From Bin5 sp965221345 (lineage in GTDB: Bacteria > Chloroflexota > Anaerolineae > Caldilineales > Caldilineaceae), in NCBI GenBank assembly GCA_965221345.1, contig CBDCSD010000002.1:1116001-1180000 (forward strand): 64,000 bases of DNA, given 5' to 3'. The position numbers and the translations under genes are program-made. The notes under the pieces are model-generated. The model was not told the DNA's origin and searched no databases. It saw only the letters and a list, made by a program, of their open reading frames with translations. Below are positions 34,169 to 42,385 of the stretch, in pieces (within the stretch, counting starts at the first letter, position 1; every line of letters starts with the position of its first letter).

Positions 34169-34483
34169 ATGAAAAGCGGAATCTTCCAACCCGTTGTCTT
34201 CAACCTGATCACGATTGTGGCGATTCTGTTCCTGCTCTACCAGATAGCAGAAGCCGCGCACAGAACGGGGTCAACCGAGATCATCAAGATGTATGATGTG
34301 CTTGTCAAAGAGGGCGATGTTGAAGACGCGGGTCTGAGCGTGCGCCTTGATGCCGAGCGGGACCAGCGTTTGCGGGTAGGCACCTATGTCTTGGTGACGT
34401 TGATCGTCGCGATTCTAGCCAACGTTATTGCGAACTACAATTGGCAGAGGCAGGCAGTTCGAGAATACTGCGAGGGTTTGTGA
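34169..34483 (+). CDS. Small two-helix membrane protein of unknown function
   Basis: The 104-residue protein has a hydrophobic helix at about residues 8-26 (V-V-F-N-L-I-T-I-V-A-I-L-F-L-L-Y), a charged soluble loop, and a second helix at about 69-88 (Y-V-L-V-T-L-I-V-A-I-L-A-N-V-I-A). AAGGAGG lies before ATG 34169. The tail of a paralogue precedes it. It is cargo of the composite unit. I do not recognise a family. Confidence 0.65.
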   Translation: MKSGIFQPVVFNLITIVAILFLLYQIAEAAHRTGSTEIIKMYDVLVKEGDVEDAGLSVRLDAERDQRLRVGTYVLVTLIVAILANVIANYNWQRQAVREYCEGL

Positions 34484-34539
34484 ACTGGAGGCGGAGATAC
34501 GCGGATTGCGCGGGGGTTAGCGTCATTCCAGATCGTATT

Positions 34540-34839
34540 TCAGCCAGGCTCCACTTTAGCCATCGTCTTGCGCATCCAGAAGATCAACCCGAGAAATGGT
34601 AACGACAAAAAGGGCTGCGTCAGTTCTCGTATGACCTGTGAACTCGAATCCGGCCCTAACCAGTCCTCGTTCACATGACTTAAACTATCCGCTATCGCAG
34701 GTGGTGCATTCGCATACACGATGTACACCGCAACCGCAAACAGAAGATATCGAATCTTCCGTCGCTGAACGCTGGCAAGAACCGCCACCGATGTACATAG
34801 TGGCAATGGGGAGGGCGATTGCCAGCGATTGTTTCGCAA
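34540..34839 (-). CDS. Possible small membrane protein, start uncertain
   Basis: A 99-codon frame starting with TTG encodes two hydrophobic segments (Y-L-L-F-A-V-A-V-Y-I-V-Y-A and F-L-S-L-P-F-L-G-L-I-F-W-M) with a charged loop between, a pattern unlike random translation. In the neighbouring frame, M-I-S-L-T-L-V-A-K-Q-S-L-A-I-A-L-P-I-A (from about 34856) looks like a better N-terminus, so the gene may be frameshifted. No ribosome-binding site is seen. The rest of 34484-34957 holds only the terminator at 34889-34924. Confidence 0.35.
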   Translation of the reverse strand: MRNNRWQSPSPLPLCTSVAVLASVQRRKIRYLLFAVAVYIVYANAPPAIADSLSHVNEDWLGPDSSSQVIRELTQPFLSLPFLGLIFWMRKTMAKVEPG

Positions 34840-34888
34840 CGAGAGTGAGAGAGATCATGTGGGTTGTCTCATTTGTTTCATAACATAC

Positions 34889-34924
34889 AAAGGTCGGAAC
34901 GGGGCTTATCCGTTCCGACCTTTT
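34889..34924. terminator. Bidirectional Rho-independent terminator
   Basis: AAAGGTCGGAACGG (34889-34902) pairs perfectly with CCGTTCCGACCTTT (34910-34923) around a 7-base loop, followed by a further T on the plus strand, with an AAA/TTT tail on both strands. It lies 34 bases after the stop of the leftward LRR gene and is the expected end of that transcript. Confidence 0.88.
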
Positions 34925-34957
34925 GATAGACAGCACCGGCCATCGCACCGACGCCGT

Positions 34958-37900
34958 TTATGTGGTGCAGGTCGGCAGATTCAATTGATCCAGGTCATTG
35001 TCCACGACATTTTGCAAAGGCGCGGGTACACATCCGGTCAAATTGTTGTGCGAGATCTTCAGTTCTGTCAGGTTGGTGAGGTTGCCCAGTTCTGACGGAA
35101 TCGCTCCGCTCAACTCGTTTCTATGTAGCCACAGCCCTGTCAGGTTGGAGAGGTTGCCCAGTTGGGACGGGATCGTGCCGCTCAGCTGATTCGAGCTGAG
35201 GTTCAGCTCTGTCAGGTTGGTGAGGTTTTCCAGTTCGGACGGGATCGTGCCGCTCAGCCGGCTTGCATGGAGCTTCAGATGTGTCAGGTTGGTGAGATTA
35301 CCCATTTCGGACGGAATCGTGCCGCTCAGATTATTGCCCCACAAGTCCAGCTCTGTCAGGTTGGTGAGGTTGCCCAGTTCGATCGGAATCGTGCCGCTCA
35401 GATTATTCATTGAGAGCGATAGCTTTGTCAGGTTGGTGAGGTTGCCCAGCCAGGACGGGATCGGCCCGCTCAACTGGTTGCCTGCGAGCCACAGCTCTGT
35501 CAGGTTGGTGAGGTTGCCCAGTCCTGACGGAATTGAACCGCTCAGCGGATTGTCGTTGAGGTACAGCTCTGTCAGGTTGGTGAGGTTGCCCAGCTCAGAT
35601 GGGATCGGTCCGCTCAACTCGTTTCTATATAGCAACAGCTCTGTCAGGTTGGAAAGGCTGCCCAGTTCTGACGGGATCGGTCCGCTCAACTCGTTCCTAT
35701 GTAACCACAGCCTTGTCAGGTTGGAGAGATTACCCAGCTCAGATGGGATCGGTCCGCTCAACTCGTTAATATATAGCAACAGACTTTTCAGGTTGGAGAG
35801 GTTGCCCAGCTCAGATGGGATCGCTCCGCTCAACTGATTGTATGAAAGCTGCAGTGAGGTCAGATTGGAGAGGTTGCCCAGTTCTGACGGGATCGACCCA
35901 CTCAACTGGTTGAGCCCGAGAGTCATGACTATCAGGTTGGAGAGGTTGCCCAGTTCCGGCGGGATCGAACCGCTCAACCTGTTGCCATATAGCCACAGCT
36001 CCGTCAGGTTGGCGAGGTTGCCCAGTTCCGGCGGGATCGGTCCTCTCAACTCGTTATGCGTGATGTTCAGTTCGGTGACGCGTCCGTAGGCGTCGGTAGT
36101 GACACCGTGCCACTCGCCAAGCGGCCGGTCGCTCAGCCAGTTTGTTTTGTACGCCCAGCTGGCGCCGTTGGTGGCATTATAGAGGGCCACGAGCACGTCC
36201 CTGTCCACCAGTGCCTGTGCGGAACAAAACGGCAATCCAAGTTGGTTCAGGTCATTGTCCTGGACATTTTGCAATGTCGCGGGTACACATCCGGTCAGCT
36301 GGTTGTCTGCGAGATAGAGATATGTCAGGTTGACGAGGTTACCCAGTTCTGACGGGATTGCACCGCTCAACTGGTTGAGTGAGAGACTCAGCACTGTCAG
36401 GTTGGCGAGGTTGCCCAGCTCAGATGGGATCGCTCCGCTCAAATTGTTTTCTTCGAGACGCAGTTCTTTCAGGTTGGCGAGGTTGCCCAGTTCTGACGGG
36501 ATCGGTCCGCTCAAATTGTTACTATGTAGCCACAGCACTTTCAGGTTGGCGAGGTTGCCCAGTTCTGACGGGATCGGTCCGCTCAACTCGTTGCCCCAGT
36601 TGCCCCAGAGAGACAGAAATTCCAGGTTGGCGAGGTTGCCCAGTTCTGATGGGATCGGTCCACTCAACTGATTGGATGAAAGCTGCAGTGAGGTCAGATT
36701 GGAGAGGCTGCCCAGTTCTGACGGGATCGAACCGCTCAACTGGTTGAGCCCGAGACTCAGGTGTTCCAGACTGGCGACGTTGCCCAGTTCCGGCGGGATC
36801 GAACCGCTCAACCTGTTGCCAAATAGCCCCAGCGCCGTCAGGTTGGCGAGGTTGCCCAGTTCCGGCGGGATCGGTCCTCTCAACTCGTTAAGCCCGAGCT
36901 CCAGTTCGGTGACGCGTCCGTAGGCGTCGGTAGTGACACCTTGCCACTCGCCAAGCGGCCGGTCGCTCAGCCAGTTTGTTTTGTACGTCCAGCTGGCGCC
37001 GTTGGTGGCATTGTAGAGGGCCACGAGCACGTCCCTGTCCACCAGTGCCTGTGCGGAACAAAACGGCAATCCAAGTTGGTTCAGGTCATTGTCCTGGACA
37101 TTTTGCAATGTCGCGGGTACACATCCGGTCAGCTGGTTGTCTGCGAGATAGAGATATGTCAGGTTGGCGAGGTTGCCGAGTTCTGACGGGATCGAACCGC
37201 TCAACTGATTGACTGCGAGCCCCAGGGCTGTCAGGTTGGCGAGGTTGCCCAGTTCTGACGGGATCGAACCGCTCAACTGGTTGATTGAGAGACCCAGGAT
37301 TGTCAGGTTGGCGAGGTTGCCCAGTTCTGACGGAATCGGTCCACTCAACTGGTTGGTTGAGAGCCACAATTCTGTCAGATTAGCGAGGTTGCCCAGTTCT
37401 GACGGAATCTCCCCACTCAACTGGTTCGAGTAGAGCCACAGATGTGTCAGGTTGGTGAGGGCGGCCAGTTCTGACGGAATCGAACCGCTTAACTGATTGG
37501 CTGAGAGCTTCAGCTCTGTCAGGTTGGTGAGGTTGCCCAGTTCGGACGGGATTGCACCGCTCAACTGATTGGCTGCGAGAACCAGGATTGTCAGGTTGGC
37601 AAGGTTGCCCAGTTCTGACGGAATCTCCCCGCTCAACTGATTGGTTGAGAGACCCAGGATTGTCAGGTTGGCAAGGTTGCCCAGTTCTGACGGAATCGTT
37701 CCACTCAACTGATTGAAAGAGAGATCCAGTACTGTCAGGTTGGCGAGGTTGCCCAGTTCTGACGGAATCGCCCCACTCAACTGATTGAAAGAGAGATCCA
37801 GTAGTGTCAGGTTGGCGAGATTTCTCAGTTCTGACGGAATCGTTCCACTCAACTGATTGATTGAGAGATACAGGATTGTCAGGTTGGCGAGGTTGCCCAG

Positions 37901-39787
37901 TTCCGGCGGGATCGGTCCGCTCAACTGATTGGCTGAGAGATTCAGGCGTGTCAGGTTGGCGAGGTTGCCCAGTTCCGGCGGGATCGGTCCTCTCAACCGG
38001 TTTTGCGTGATGTCCAGTTCGGTGACGCGTCCGTAGGCGTCGGTAGTGACACCGTACCATTCACCTAGCGGCCGGTCGCTCAGCCAGTTGGTGCTGTTCG
38101 TCCAGCTGGCGCCGTTGGTGGCATTATAGAGGGCCACGAGCACGTCCCTGTCCACCAGTGCCTGTGCGGAACAAAACGGCAATCCAAGTTGGTCCAGGTC
38201 ATTGAACGGGACATTTTGCAGAGCCGCGGGTATACATCCAGCCAACTGGTTGCTGGAGAGGTCCAGCTCTGTCAGGTTTGCGAGGTTGCCCAGTTCTGAC
38301 GGGATCGAACCGGCCAACTGGTTGTGTGAGAGACCCAGGACTGTCAGGTTTGCGAGGTTGCCCAGTTCTGACGGGATCGAACCGGTCAACTGGTTGTGTG
38401 AGAGACCCAGGACTGTCAGGTTTGCGAGGTTGCCCAGTTCTGACGGGATCGAACCGCTCAACTGGTTGACGACGAGGTTCAGGGTTGTCAGGTTGGCGAG
38501 GTTGCCCAGTTCTGACGGGATCGAACCGGTCAGCCGGTTGTCTGCGAGATAGAGATATGTCAGGTTGGCGAGGTTGCCCACTTCGGACGGAATCGGCCCG
38601 CTCAAATAGTTGGACTCAAGGCGCAGTTCGGTCACGCTTCCGTTTTCGTCGGTGACTACGCCGTACCAGGCAGCGAGCGGCGCGTCGCTCAGCCAGTTGT
38701 CGTTCCGGTTCCAGTTGGGGCCGTTGGCGGCGTTGTAGAGGGCCACCAGCGCGGCCCGTTCCCCGGCGGTGTCGGGACCTGCCGAGGGGTCGGGTACGGT
38801 GGCAGTGGGATATGGCTGTAGCCAGTCGCTAGCTTCGCCGGCTGTGTTTACGGTGCGGATGGAGTAGTGGTAGGTTGTGCCGGCGGTGACGGTTGTGTGG
38901 GTGTAGGAAGTGCCGGTGAGGTTGTCTCCGCCCAGCGGCTGCCAGCCGGTTTCTACGTCCCACCAGTTCAGGAGTTCGTAGCGGGCGGCGTCCTGCACGG
39001 CTTGCCAGCTTAACTCGACCGCGCCTTCGACTGCCCTGGCGGTCAATTCGGGCGCGGTCGGCGGGGTTCCGGAGCCCGGTGTTGCGGCTGCGGGAACGGT
39101 GGCAGAGGGATACGGTTTCAGCCAGTCGCTGGTCTGGCCGGCCGCGTTGACGGTGCGGATGGCGTAGTGGTAGGTTGTGCCGGCGGTGACGGTTGTGTGG
39201 GTGTAGGATGTGCCGGTGAGGTTGTCTCCGCCCAGCGGCTGCCAGCCGGTTTCTACGTCCCACCAGTTCAGGAGTTCGTAGCGGGCGGCGTCCTGCACGG
39301 CTTCCCAGCTTAACTCGACCGCGCCGACGACTGCGTTGGCGGTCAGTTCGGGCGCGGCCGGCGGTGTTCCGGTGTCCGGCGTTGCGGCTGCGGGAACGGT
39401 GGCAGAGGGATACGGTTTCAGCCAGTCGCTGGTCTGGCCGGCTGTGTTTACGGTGCGGATGGAGTAGTGGTAGGTTGTGCCGGCGGTGACGGTTGTGTGA
39501 GTGAAGGAAGTGCCGGTGAGGTTGTCTCCGCCCAGCGGCTGCCAGCCGGTTTCTGCGTCCCACCAGTTCAGGAGTTCGTAGCGGGCGGCGTCCTGCACGG
39601 CTTCCCAGCTTAACTCGACCGCGCCTGCTGATGCCTGCGCGGTAAGCACGGGCGCAGAGAGAATGGAAGACTGTTGCGCTGAGGCCAAGTTCGTAGAAGA
39701 CAGGACGGCGATGGCAGCCAAAATGGCCACCAACAGCCACGTGCCCAGATGGCCTATGTGTGTAAAGACATTTCCATTTCGCAACAT
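34958..39787 (-). CDS. Giant secreted LRR protein with N-terminal FN3-like domains
   Basis: The 1609-residue protein has a signal peptide or membrane anchor (residues about 12-38, ending A-S-A-Q-Q). Three near-identical 90-95-residue fibronectin-III-like domains follow (each with V-E-L-S-W-x-A-V-Q-D-A-A-R-Y-E-L-L-N-W-W and T-Y-H-Y). Then come four cassettes, each beginning with a D-V-L-V-A-L-Y-N-A-T-N-G-type cap and W-L-S-D-R-P-L-G-E-W, followed by 6, 13, 9 and 15 plant-type 24-residue LRRs (L-S-G-x-I-P-S-E-L-G-N-L), about 43 in all. Each cassette ends C-V-P or C-I-P. The 72-bp units keep frame throughout. GGAG precedes the start. A cell-surface binding or adhesion role is inferred from the architecture; no catalytic domain or C-terminal anchor is seen. 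Confidence 0.92.
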   Translation of the reverse strand: MLRNGNVFTHIGHLGTWLLVAILAAIAVLSSTNLASAQQSSILSAPVLTAQASAGAVELSWEAVQDAARYELLNWWDAETGWQPLGGDNLTGTSFTHTTVTAGTTYHYSIRTVNTAGQTSDWLKPYPSATVPAAATPDTGTPPAAPELTANAVVGAVELSWEAVQDAARYELLNWWDVETGWQPLGGDNLTGTSYTHTTVTAGTTYHYAIRTVNAAGQTSDWLKPYPSATVPAAATPGSGTPPTAPELTARAVEGAVELSWQAVQDAARYELLNWWDVETGWQPLGGDNLTGTSYTHTTVTAGTTYHYSIRTVNTAGEASDWLQPYPTATVPDPSAGPDTAGERAALVALYNAANGPNWNRNDNWLSDAPLAAWYGVVTDENGSVTELRLESNYLSGPIPSEVGNLANLTYLYLADNRLTGSIPSELGNLANLTTLNLVVNQLSGSIPSELGNLANLTVLGLSHNQLTGSIPSELGNLANLTVLGLSHNQLAGSIPSELGNLANLTELDLSSNQLAGCIPAALQNVPFNDLDQLGLPFCSAQALVDRDVLVALYNATNGASWTNSTNWLSDRPLGEWYGVTTDAYGRVTELDITQNRLRGPIPPELGNLANLTRLNLSANQLSGPIPPELGNLANLTILYLSINQLSGTIPSELRNLANLTLLDLSFNQLSGAIPSELGNLANLTVLDLSFNQLSGTIPSELGNLANLTILGLSTNQLSGEIPSELGNLANLTILVLAANQLSGAIPSELGNLTNLTELKLSANQLSGSIPSELAALTNLTHLWLYSNQLSGEIPSELGNLANLTELWLSTNQLSGPIPSELGNLANLTILGLSINQLSGSIPSELGNLANLTALGLAVNQLSGSIPSELGNLANLTYLYLADNQLTGCVPATLQNVQDNDLNQLGLPFCSAQALVDRDVLVALYNATNGASWTYKTNWLSDRPLGEWQGVTTDAYGRVTELELGLNELRGPIPPELGNLANLTALGLFGNRLSGSIPPELGNVASLEHLSLGLNQLSGSIPSELGSLSNLTSLQLSSNQLSGPIPSELGNLANLEFLSLWGNWGNELSGPIPSELGNLANLKVLWLHSNNLSGPIPSELGNLANLKELRLEENNLSGAIPSELGNLANLTVLSLSLNQLSGAIPSELGNLVNLTYLYLADNQLTGCVPATLQNVQDNDLNQLGLPFCSAQALVDRDVLVALYNATNGASWAYKTNWLSDRPLGEWHGVTTDAYGRVTELNITHNELRGPIPPELGNLANLTELWLYGNRLSGSIPPELGNLSNLIVMTLGLNQLSGSIPSELGNLSNLTSLQLSYNQLSGAIPSELGNLSNLKSLLLYINELSGPIPSELGNLSNLTRLWLHRNELSGPIPSELGSLSNLTELLLYRNELSGPIPSELGNLTNLTELYLNDNPLSGSIPSGLGNLTNLTELWLAGNQLSGPIPSWLGNLTNLTKLSLSMNNLSGTIPIELGNLTNLTELDLWGNNLSGTIPSEMGNLTNLTHLKLHASRLSGTIPSELENLTNLTELNLSSNQLSGTIPSQLGNLSNLTGLWLHRNELSGAIPSELGNLTNLTELKISHNNLTGCVPAPLQNVVDNDLDQLNLPTCTT

Positions 39788-40264
39788 TCGTACCTATCTC
39801 CTTGTGTGAACCACCCATCATTGACCGTCTGATTCAACCCAACTACGACATTGCTTACTAAGTCGGTGAGCGACCCGACAGGATGATATCTCGTCAAAGT
39901 GGAGAATATTCATCCTGTGTTCCCATGACCGCCAAACTCTATTTCTCTCCAGGGACCGAAAGATCCGCTGTAGCGGGCGCGCACTCTCACCTTGTGGCGT
40001 ACATCTGCCCGGTTCGATGCTTGCTTCGCGTGCGAGTTCATCAATCACTGGCGGCTTGAAGCGTATCTTCGTCAGGAGGAAAGGGCTCGTCTTCCATCCG
40101 GTGCTTTCAAAGATGGCATCTCTGGGTCGCTGCAGCACTCCATTCTCATCTGGAACCCAATTGGTCTCATTGAGCAATCGAATGAAGGACGCGTCGAACA
40201 CGGACGTACACACAGAGTACTACCTCCAGTATATCCGACTTGTGTAAGATAGTTATCACTCATG
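39788..40264. other. Region between LRR gene and second IS, mostly degraded sequence
   Basis: Apart from the LRR ribosome-binding site (GGAG near 39801) and the possible gene remnant at 39818-40213, nothing intact is visible. Its lower GC content and broken frames fit decayed cargo. Confidence 0.5.
39818..40213 (-). pseudogene. Possible remnant of a larger gene
   Basis: The conceptual product contains L-L-N-E-T-N-W-V-P-D-E-N-G-V-L-Q-R-P-R-D, which looks like a piece of a real, larger protein (the W-V-P-D-x-N-G-x-x-x-x-P pattern occurs in large Hsp90-type-ATPase/sacsin-like proteins). The frame opens from GTG just after an in-frame stop at 40220-40222. Its second half is Arg/Ser-rich and not protein-like. 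The family suggestion is weak. Confidence 0.3.
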
Positions 40265-41396
40265 TTACGCAGTCGGGGCGTCAAGACGCACTGGTTCCAA
40301 CTGGCACAAGGCCTCGAAAGCCTGTTGCAGGGCCGAGAGATACAAGTGGGTCTTGAGCGCATAGTGGTTCTTGTTGGTGCGCACCTTGAGCAACTCCAGC
40401 TTGGTGAAGGTCCAGAGAGCAGCCACGAAACAGTTGGTCTGGGTGGTTGGTGTGCGGGTCGGTGATTTGGCGAGGGAAGCGTTCTGTTTGAGAGAGCGAT
40501 GATACTCCTCCACTTTCCACCGTTTCTGGTAGATTGTGATGAGTTGGTCAGCTGTCAGGGCGGAATCACTGGTCACCAGATAGCGCACAGCGGTCGAGCC
40601 ATCTGCGTTTGTGCAGGTCTGACGGAGCAGATAGAGGGGGAAAGATACCTGTTCCAGATAGATGACGGTCACTGTGTTTTCTGGCAAGTCGAGTTGGTTC
40701 AGTCGGTGATAGCGACCATGTAGTTTGTCTTGTTGGCAAAGGGCGATTTTGCGATTGGTCTTGAGCGCCATGATAAACTCCTTGTCTAACTTGAGTTTGA
40801 CATAGCTCATGTTCTCAGCCGAAGCAAACCAGATGTCATTGAGCACATAGCGGAAGGGAATCCGGTTACGCACACAGTTTTGCAGCATGGCACGAAAGTG
40901 CTCGTTCTTGGTCACGCGGCTGCGTCGTTTCCGTTTGCCTTGTTTGTCGATGTACGATTCGGTCTTGGTCACCAGCCGATAGGTCACCGGCAACGAGACC
41001 TCGCCCACCGTGTACAAAGCAGTGATAAAGTTGATGCCTTTGACGAGTTGTCCTTGCGCATGGTCGTAGTGCCAACAGATCAGTTCGTTTTCATCGGTGT
41101 AGGGCTTTTCGACAATGCTGTCGTCAATCGTGATGACACCTTCCTCACCTTGCATGGTGCGCACAGCCGATTTCACCATCTGCCACCAGTCTGCCGGCTC
41201 CAGTCGTCGTCGGTTGAGCATGCGACTGACTTGGTCGTGGCTGATCGTATTGTCCAGCAACGCCGACATTCCTGTCGCTGTCGTCGCCGCAAATGAACTC
41301 AGAAGATAGTCCGAATACAGGTCAAAGAGTTTATCGTCCATGTCTCACCTCCTGACCTCATTCTACTAACTTCGTCAACTACTGCGTAACATGAGT
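40258..41396 (-). mobile_element. IS701/IS4-like insertion sequence
   Basis: Perfect 16-bp terminal inverted repeats ACTCATGTTACGCAGT (40258-40273 and, inverted, 41381-41396) enclose a single transposase gene, 1139 bp in total. Both flanks carry TTAT close to the ends (40253-40256 and within 41395-41398), hinting at a short TA-rich target duplication, but the exact duplication is not resolved. Confidence 0.82.
40265..41341 (-). CDS. DDE transposase, IS701/IS4-like
   Basis: The 358-residue protein has a likely DDE triad at D73 or D74 (T-I-D-D-S-I-V-E-K-P), D169 (V-L-N-D-I-W-F-A-S) and E278 or E279 in Y-Q-K-R-W-K-V-E-E-Y-H-R-S-L-K-Q, the Y-x2-R-W...E...H-R-x-L-K signature of the IS4 superfamily, nearest in style to IS701-type enzymes. 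The frame is intact and lies wholly between the terminal repeats. Confidence 0.88.
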   Translation of the reverse strand: MDDKLFDLYSDYLLSSFAATTATGMSALLDNTISHDQVSRMLNRRRLEPADWWQMVKSAVRTMQGEEGVITIDDSIVEKPYTDENELICWHYDHAQGQLVKGINFITALYTVGEVSLPVTYRLVTKTESYIDKQGKRKRRSRVTKNEHFRAMLQNCVRNRIPFRYVLNDIWFASAENMSYVKLKLDKEFIMALKTNRKIALCQQDKLHGRYHRLNQLDLPENTVTVIYLEQVSFPLYLLRQTCTNADGSTAVRYLVTSDSALTADQLITIYQKRWKVEEYHRSLKQNASLAKSPTRTPTTQTNCFVAALWTFTKLELLKVRTNKNHYALKTHLYLSALQQAFEALCQLEPVRLDAPTA

Positions 41397-41410
41397 TATA
41401 AGAATAAGTA

Positions 41411-41745
41411 ATGAATGCCACCCCTGTCCTCTGGCCAAAGCGCACTCGCAGATAGAGAGACATAGCTAGCAGGGTTGATGGAATTAACTCCACAAAGCGC
41501 GTGTAACTGACCAGAGCTGGAAATTCACTGCGCATATGCTTACATACCTGTTGCCTATAGTAGGCTTTGAAATCACGATAATGCGACTGGTGAAAATGAA
41601 TCAGAATCGTCATCACTTCACTCATGCTCATACGAGGGGCCGGCCCTCGCGTGCGAGTCACGCCCAACAGCCTGGCATTCTCCCCTGTAGTCAACCACTG
41701 ACAGAAATCATCGACATGACAGAACAGTTTGAGTATACTCATCAC
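41411..41745 (-). pseudogene. IS982 transposase fragment (N-terminal about 110 residues)
   Basis: Residues 1 to about 112 match the intact transposase with scattered substitutions up to G-V-A-F-I, after which the frame enters unrelated DNA and the neighbouring IS. The first catalytic Asp (A-F-I-D in the intact copy) is replaced by junction sequence, so no active enzyme can be made. Confidence 0.88.
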
Positions 41746-41832
41746 TGAGCACCTTTCTTTGCTGGCGAATTTTGGTTGGAGAGCTTCTATTCTACCAGCT
41801 TGTTAAGGTGCTCACTTACTCCGAATTCAGGT
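41411..41832 (-). mobile_element. IS982-family copy, truncated (right arm)
   Basis: This 422-bp segment is collinear with 33595-34016 of the intact copy without gaps, ending at the same terminal repeat (CTTACTCCGAATTCAGGT). Homology stops at 41411, 14 bp from the end of the IS701-like element. It forms the right arm of the composite unit and retains only the transposase N-terminus. Confidence 0.88.
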
Positions 41833-41839
41833 TATGGTA
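41833..41839. repeat. 7-bp target duplication TATGGTA, right copy
   Basis: TATGGTA immediately follows the right terminal repeat and is identical to 33024-33030. Beyond it the host sequence resumes with GATAATCCATAT. Confidence 0.75.
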
Positions 41840-41877
41840 GATAATCCATATCCGACTCCAACAGACTGGAGACATAC

Positions 41878-42321
41878 ATGTTTCGTTCGGCCTCCCTAAC
41901 TCTCGCGCTCACGCTTCTCGTCGCCGGCTGCGTTGCCATCCCAACCAAGAACGAACCGGCAGCCTACACCCAGTCGATCGTTCAGGATGCGATCCGTCTC
42001 TACAGTCAGGCAGGCCGCCAGGCAACCATCGACCACTACAGTTCAGCCGAAAACGTGGACGGGCAATGGTACGCCTGCATTGTCGATGGCGACGGGTACA
42101 CCATCGCGCACTTCAATCCCGAAATGATAGGGCGGGACCCGGCACTGCGCGTGGACGTCAGCGGCTACTTCTATGGCGACGACTTACTGAGCGCTACGGA
42201 GGAGGGCAAATGGATCAGCTACGTCTTCCACAACCCGGACACGGGCGAGGAGACGCGCAAGCAAGCATGGCTTGTACGCCATGATGGGCTGTTCTTTGGA
42301 TCGGGTTGGTACGAGGAGTAG
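41878..42321 (+). CDS. Cache-domain lipoprotein
   Basis: The 147-residue protein has a lipoprotein signal ending L-L-V-A-G-C (Cys18) and a single Cache-type sensor fold: an A-I-R-L-Y-S-Q-A-G helix, then D-G-Q-W-Y-A-C-I-V-D, I-G-R-D-P, and G-E-E-T-R-K-Q-A-W-L-V-R-H-D-G-L-F-F-G-S-G-W-Y. Such domains bind small ligands outside the cell; here no signalling domain is fused. GGAG precedes ATG 41878. The composite-transposon end is only 38-45 bp upstream, so the native promoter has probably been displaced. Confidence 0.82.
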   Translation: MFRSASLTLALTLLVAGCVAIPTKNEPAAYTQSIVQDAIRLYSQAGRQATIDHYSSAENVDGQWYACIVDGDGYTIAHFNPEMIGRDPALRVDVSGYFYGDDLLSATEEGKWISYVFHNPDTGEETRKQAWLVRHDGLFFGSGWYEE

Positions 42322-42385
42322 TGATGCGGCCGGAAGGGACGCGGGCTAGAAAGCGCTCCCTGGGTCCACCAGACAGGAGAATGTT

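Larger units (their letters stand above)
33031..41832. mobile_element. Putative 8.8-kb composite transposon bounded by IS982-type copies
   Basis: The outer ends are ACCTGAATTCGGAGT on the left and its complement on the right, and each is flanked by TATGGTA. The left IS copy has no duplication across its own two ends (TATGGTA versus TGACTAA), as expected if the two outer ends moved together. The IS copies are in direct orientation. Between them lie a small membrane-protein pair, a giant LRR protein gene, a degraded gene remnant and a second, unrelated IS. The insertion separates the divergent mlrC and Cache-protein genes. Confidence 0.7.

Noticed and set aside
34998..38552. Series of plus-strand frames rich in V-R-L-x-R-L-P-S-S-D-G-I
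   Set aside because: They are antisense translations of the 72-bp LRR repeats; their regularity comes from the LRR gene on the other strand.
34958..38600. Regular 72-bp repeats read as a possible CRISPR or satellite array
   Set aside because: There are no unique spacers; the units encode in-frame leucine-rich repeats with coding-type variation.
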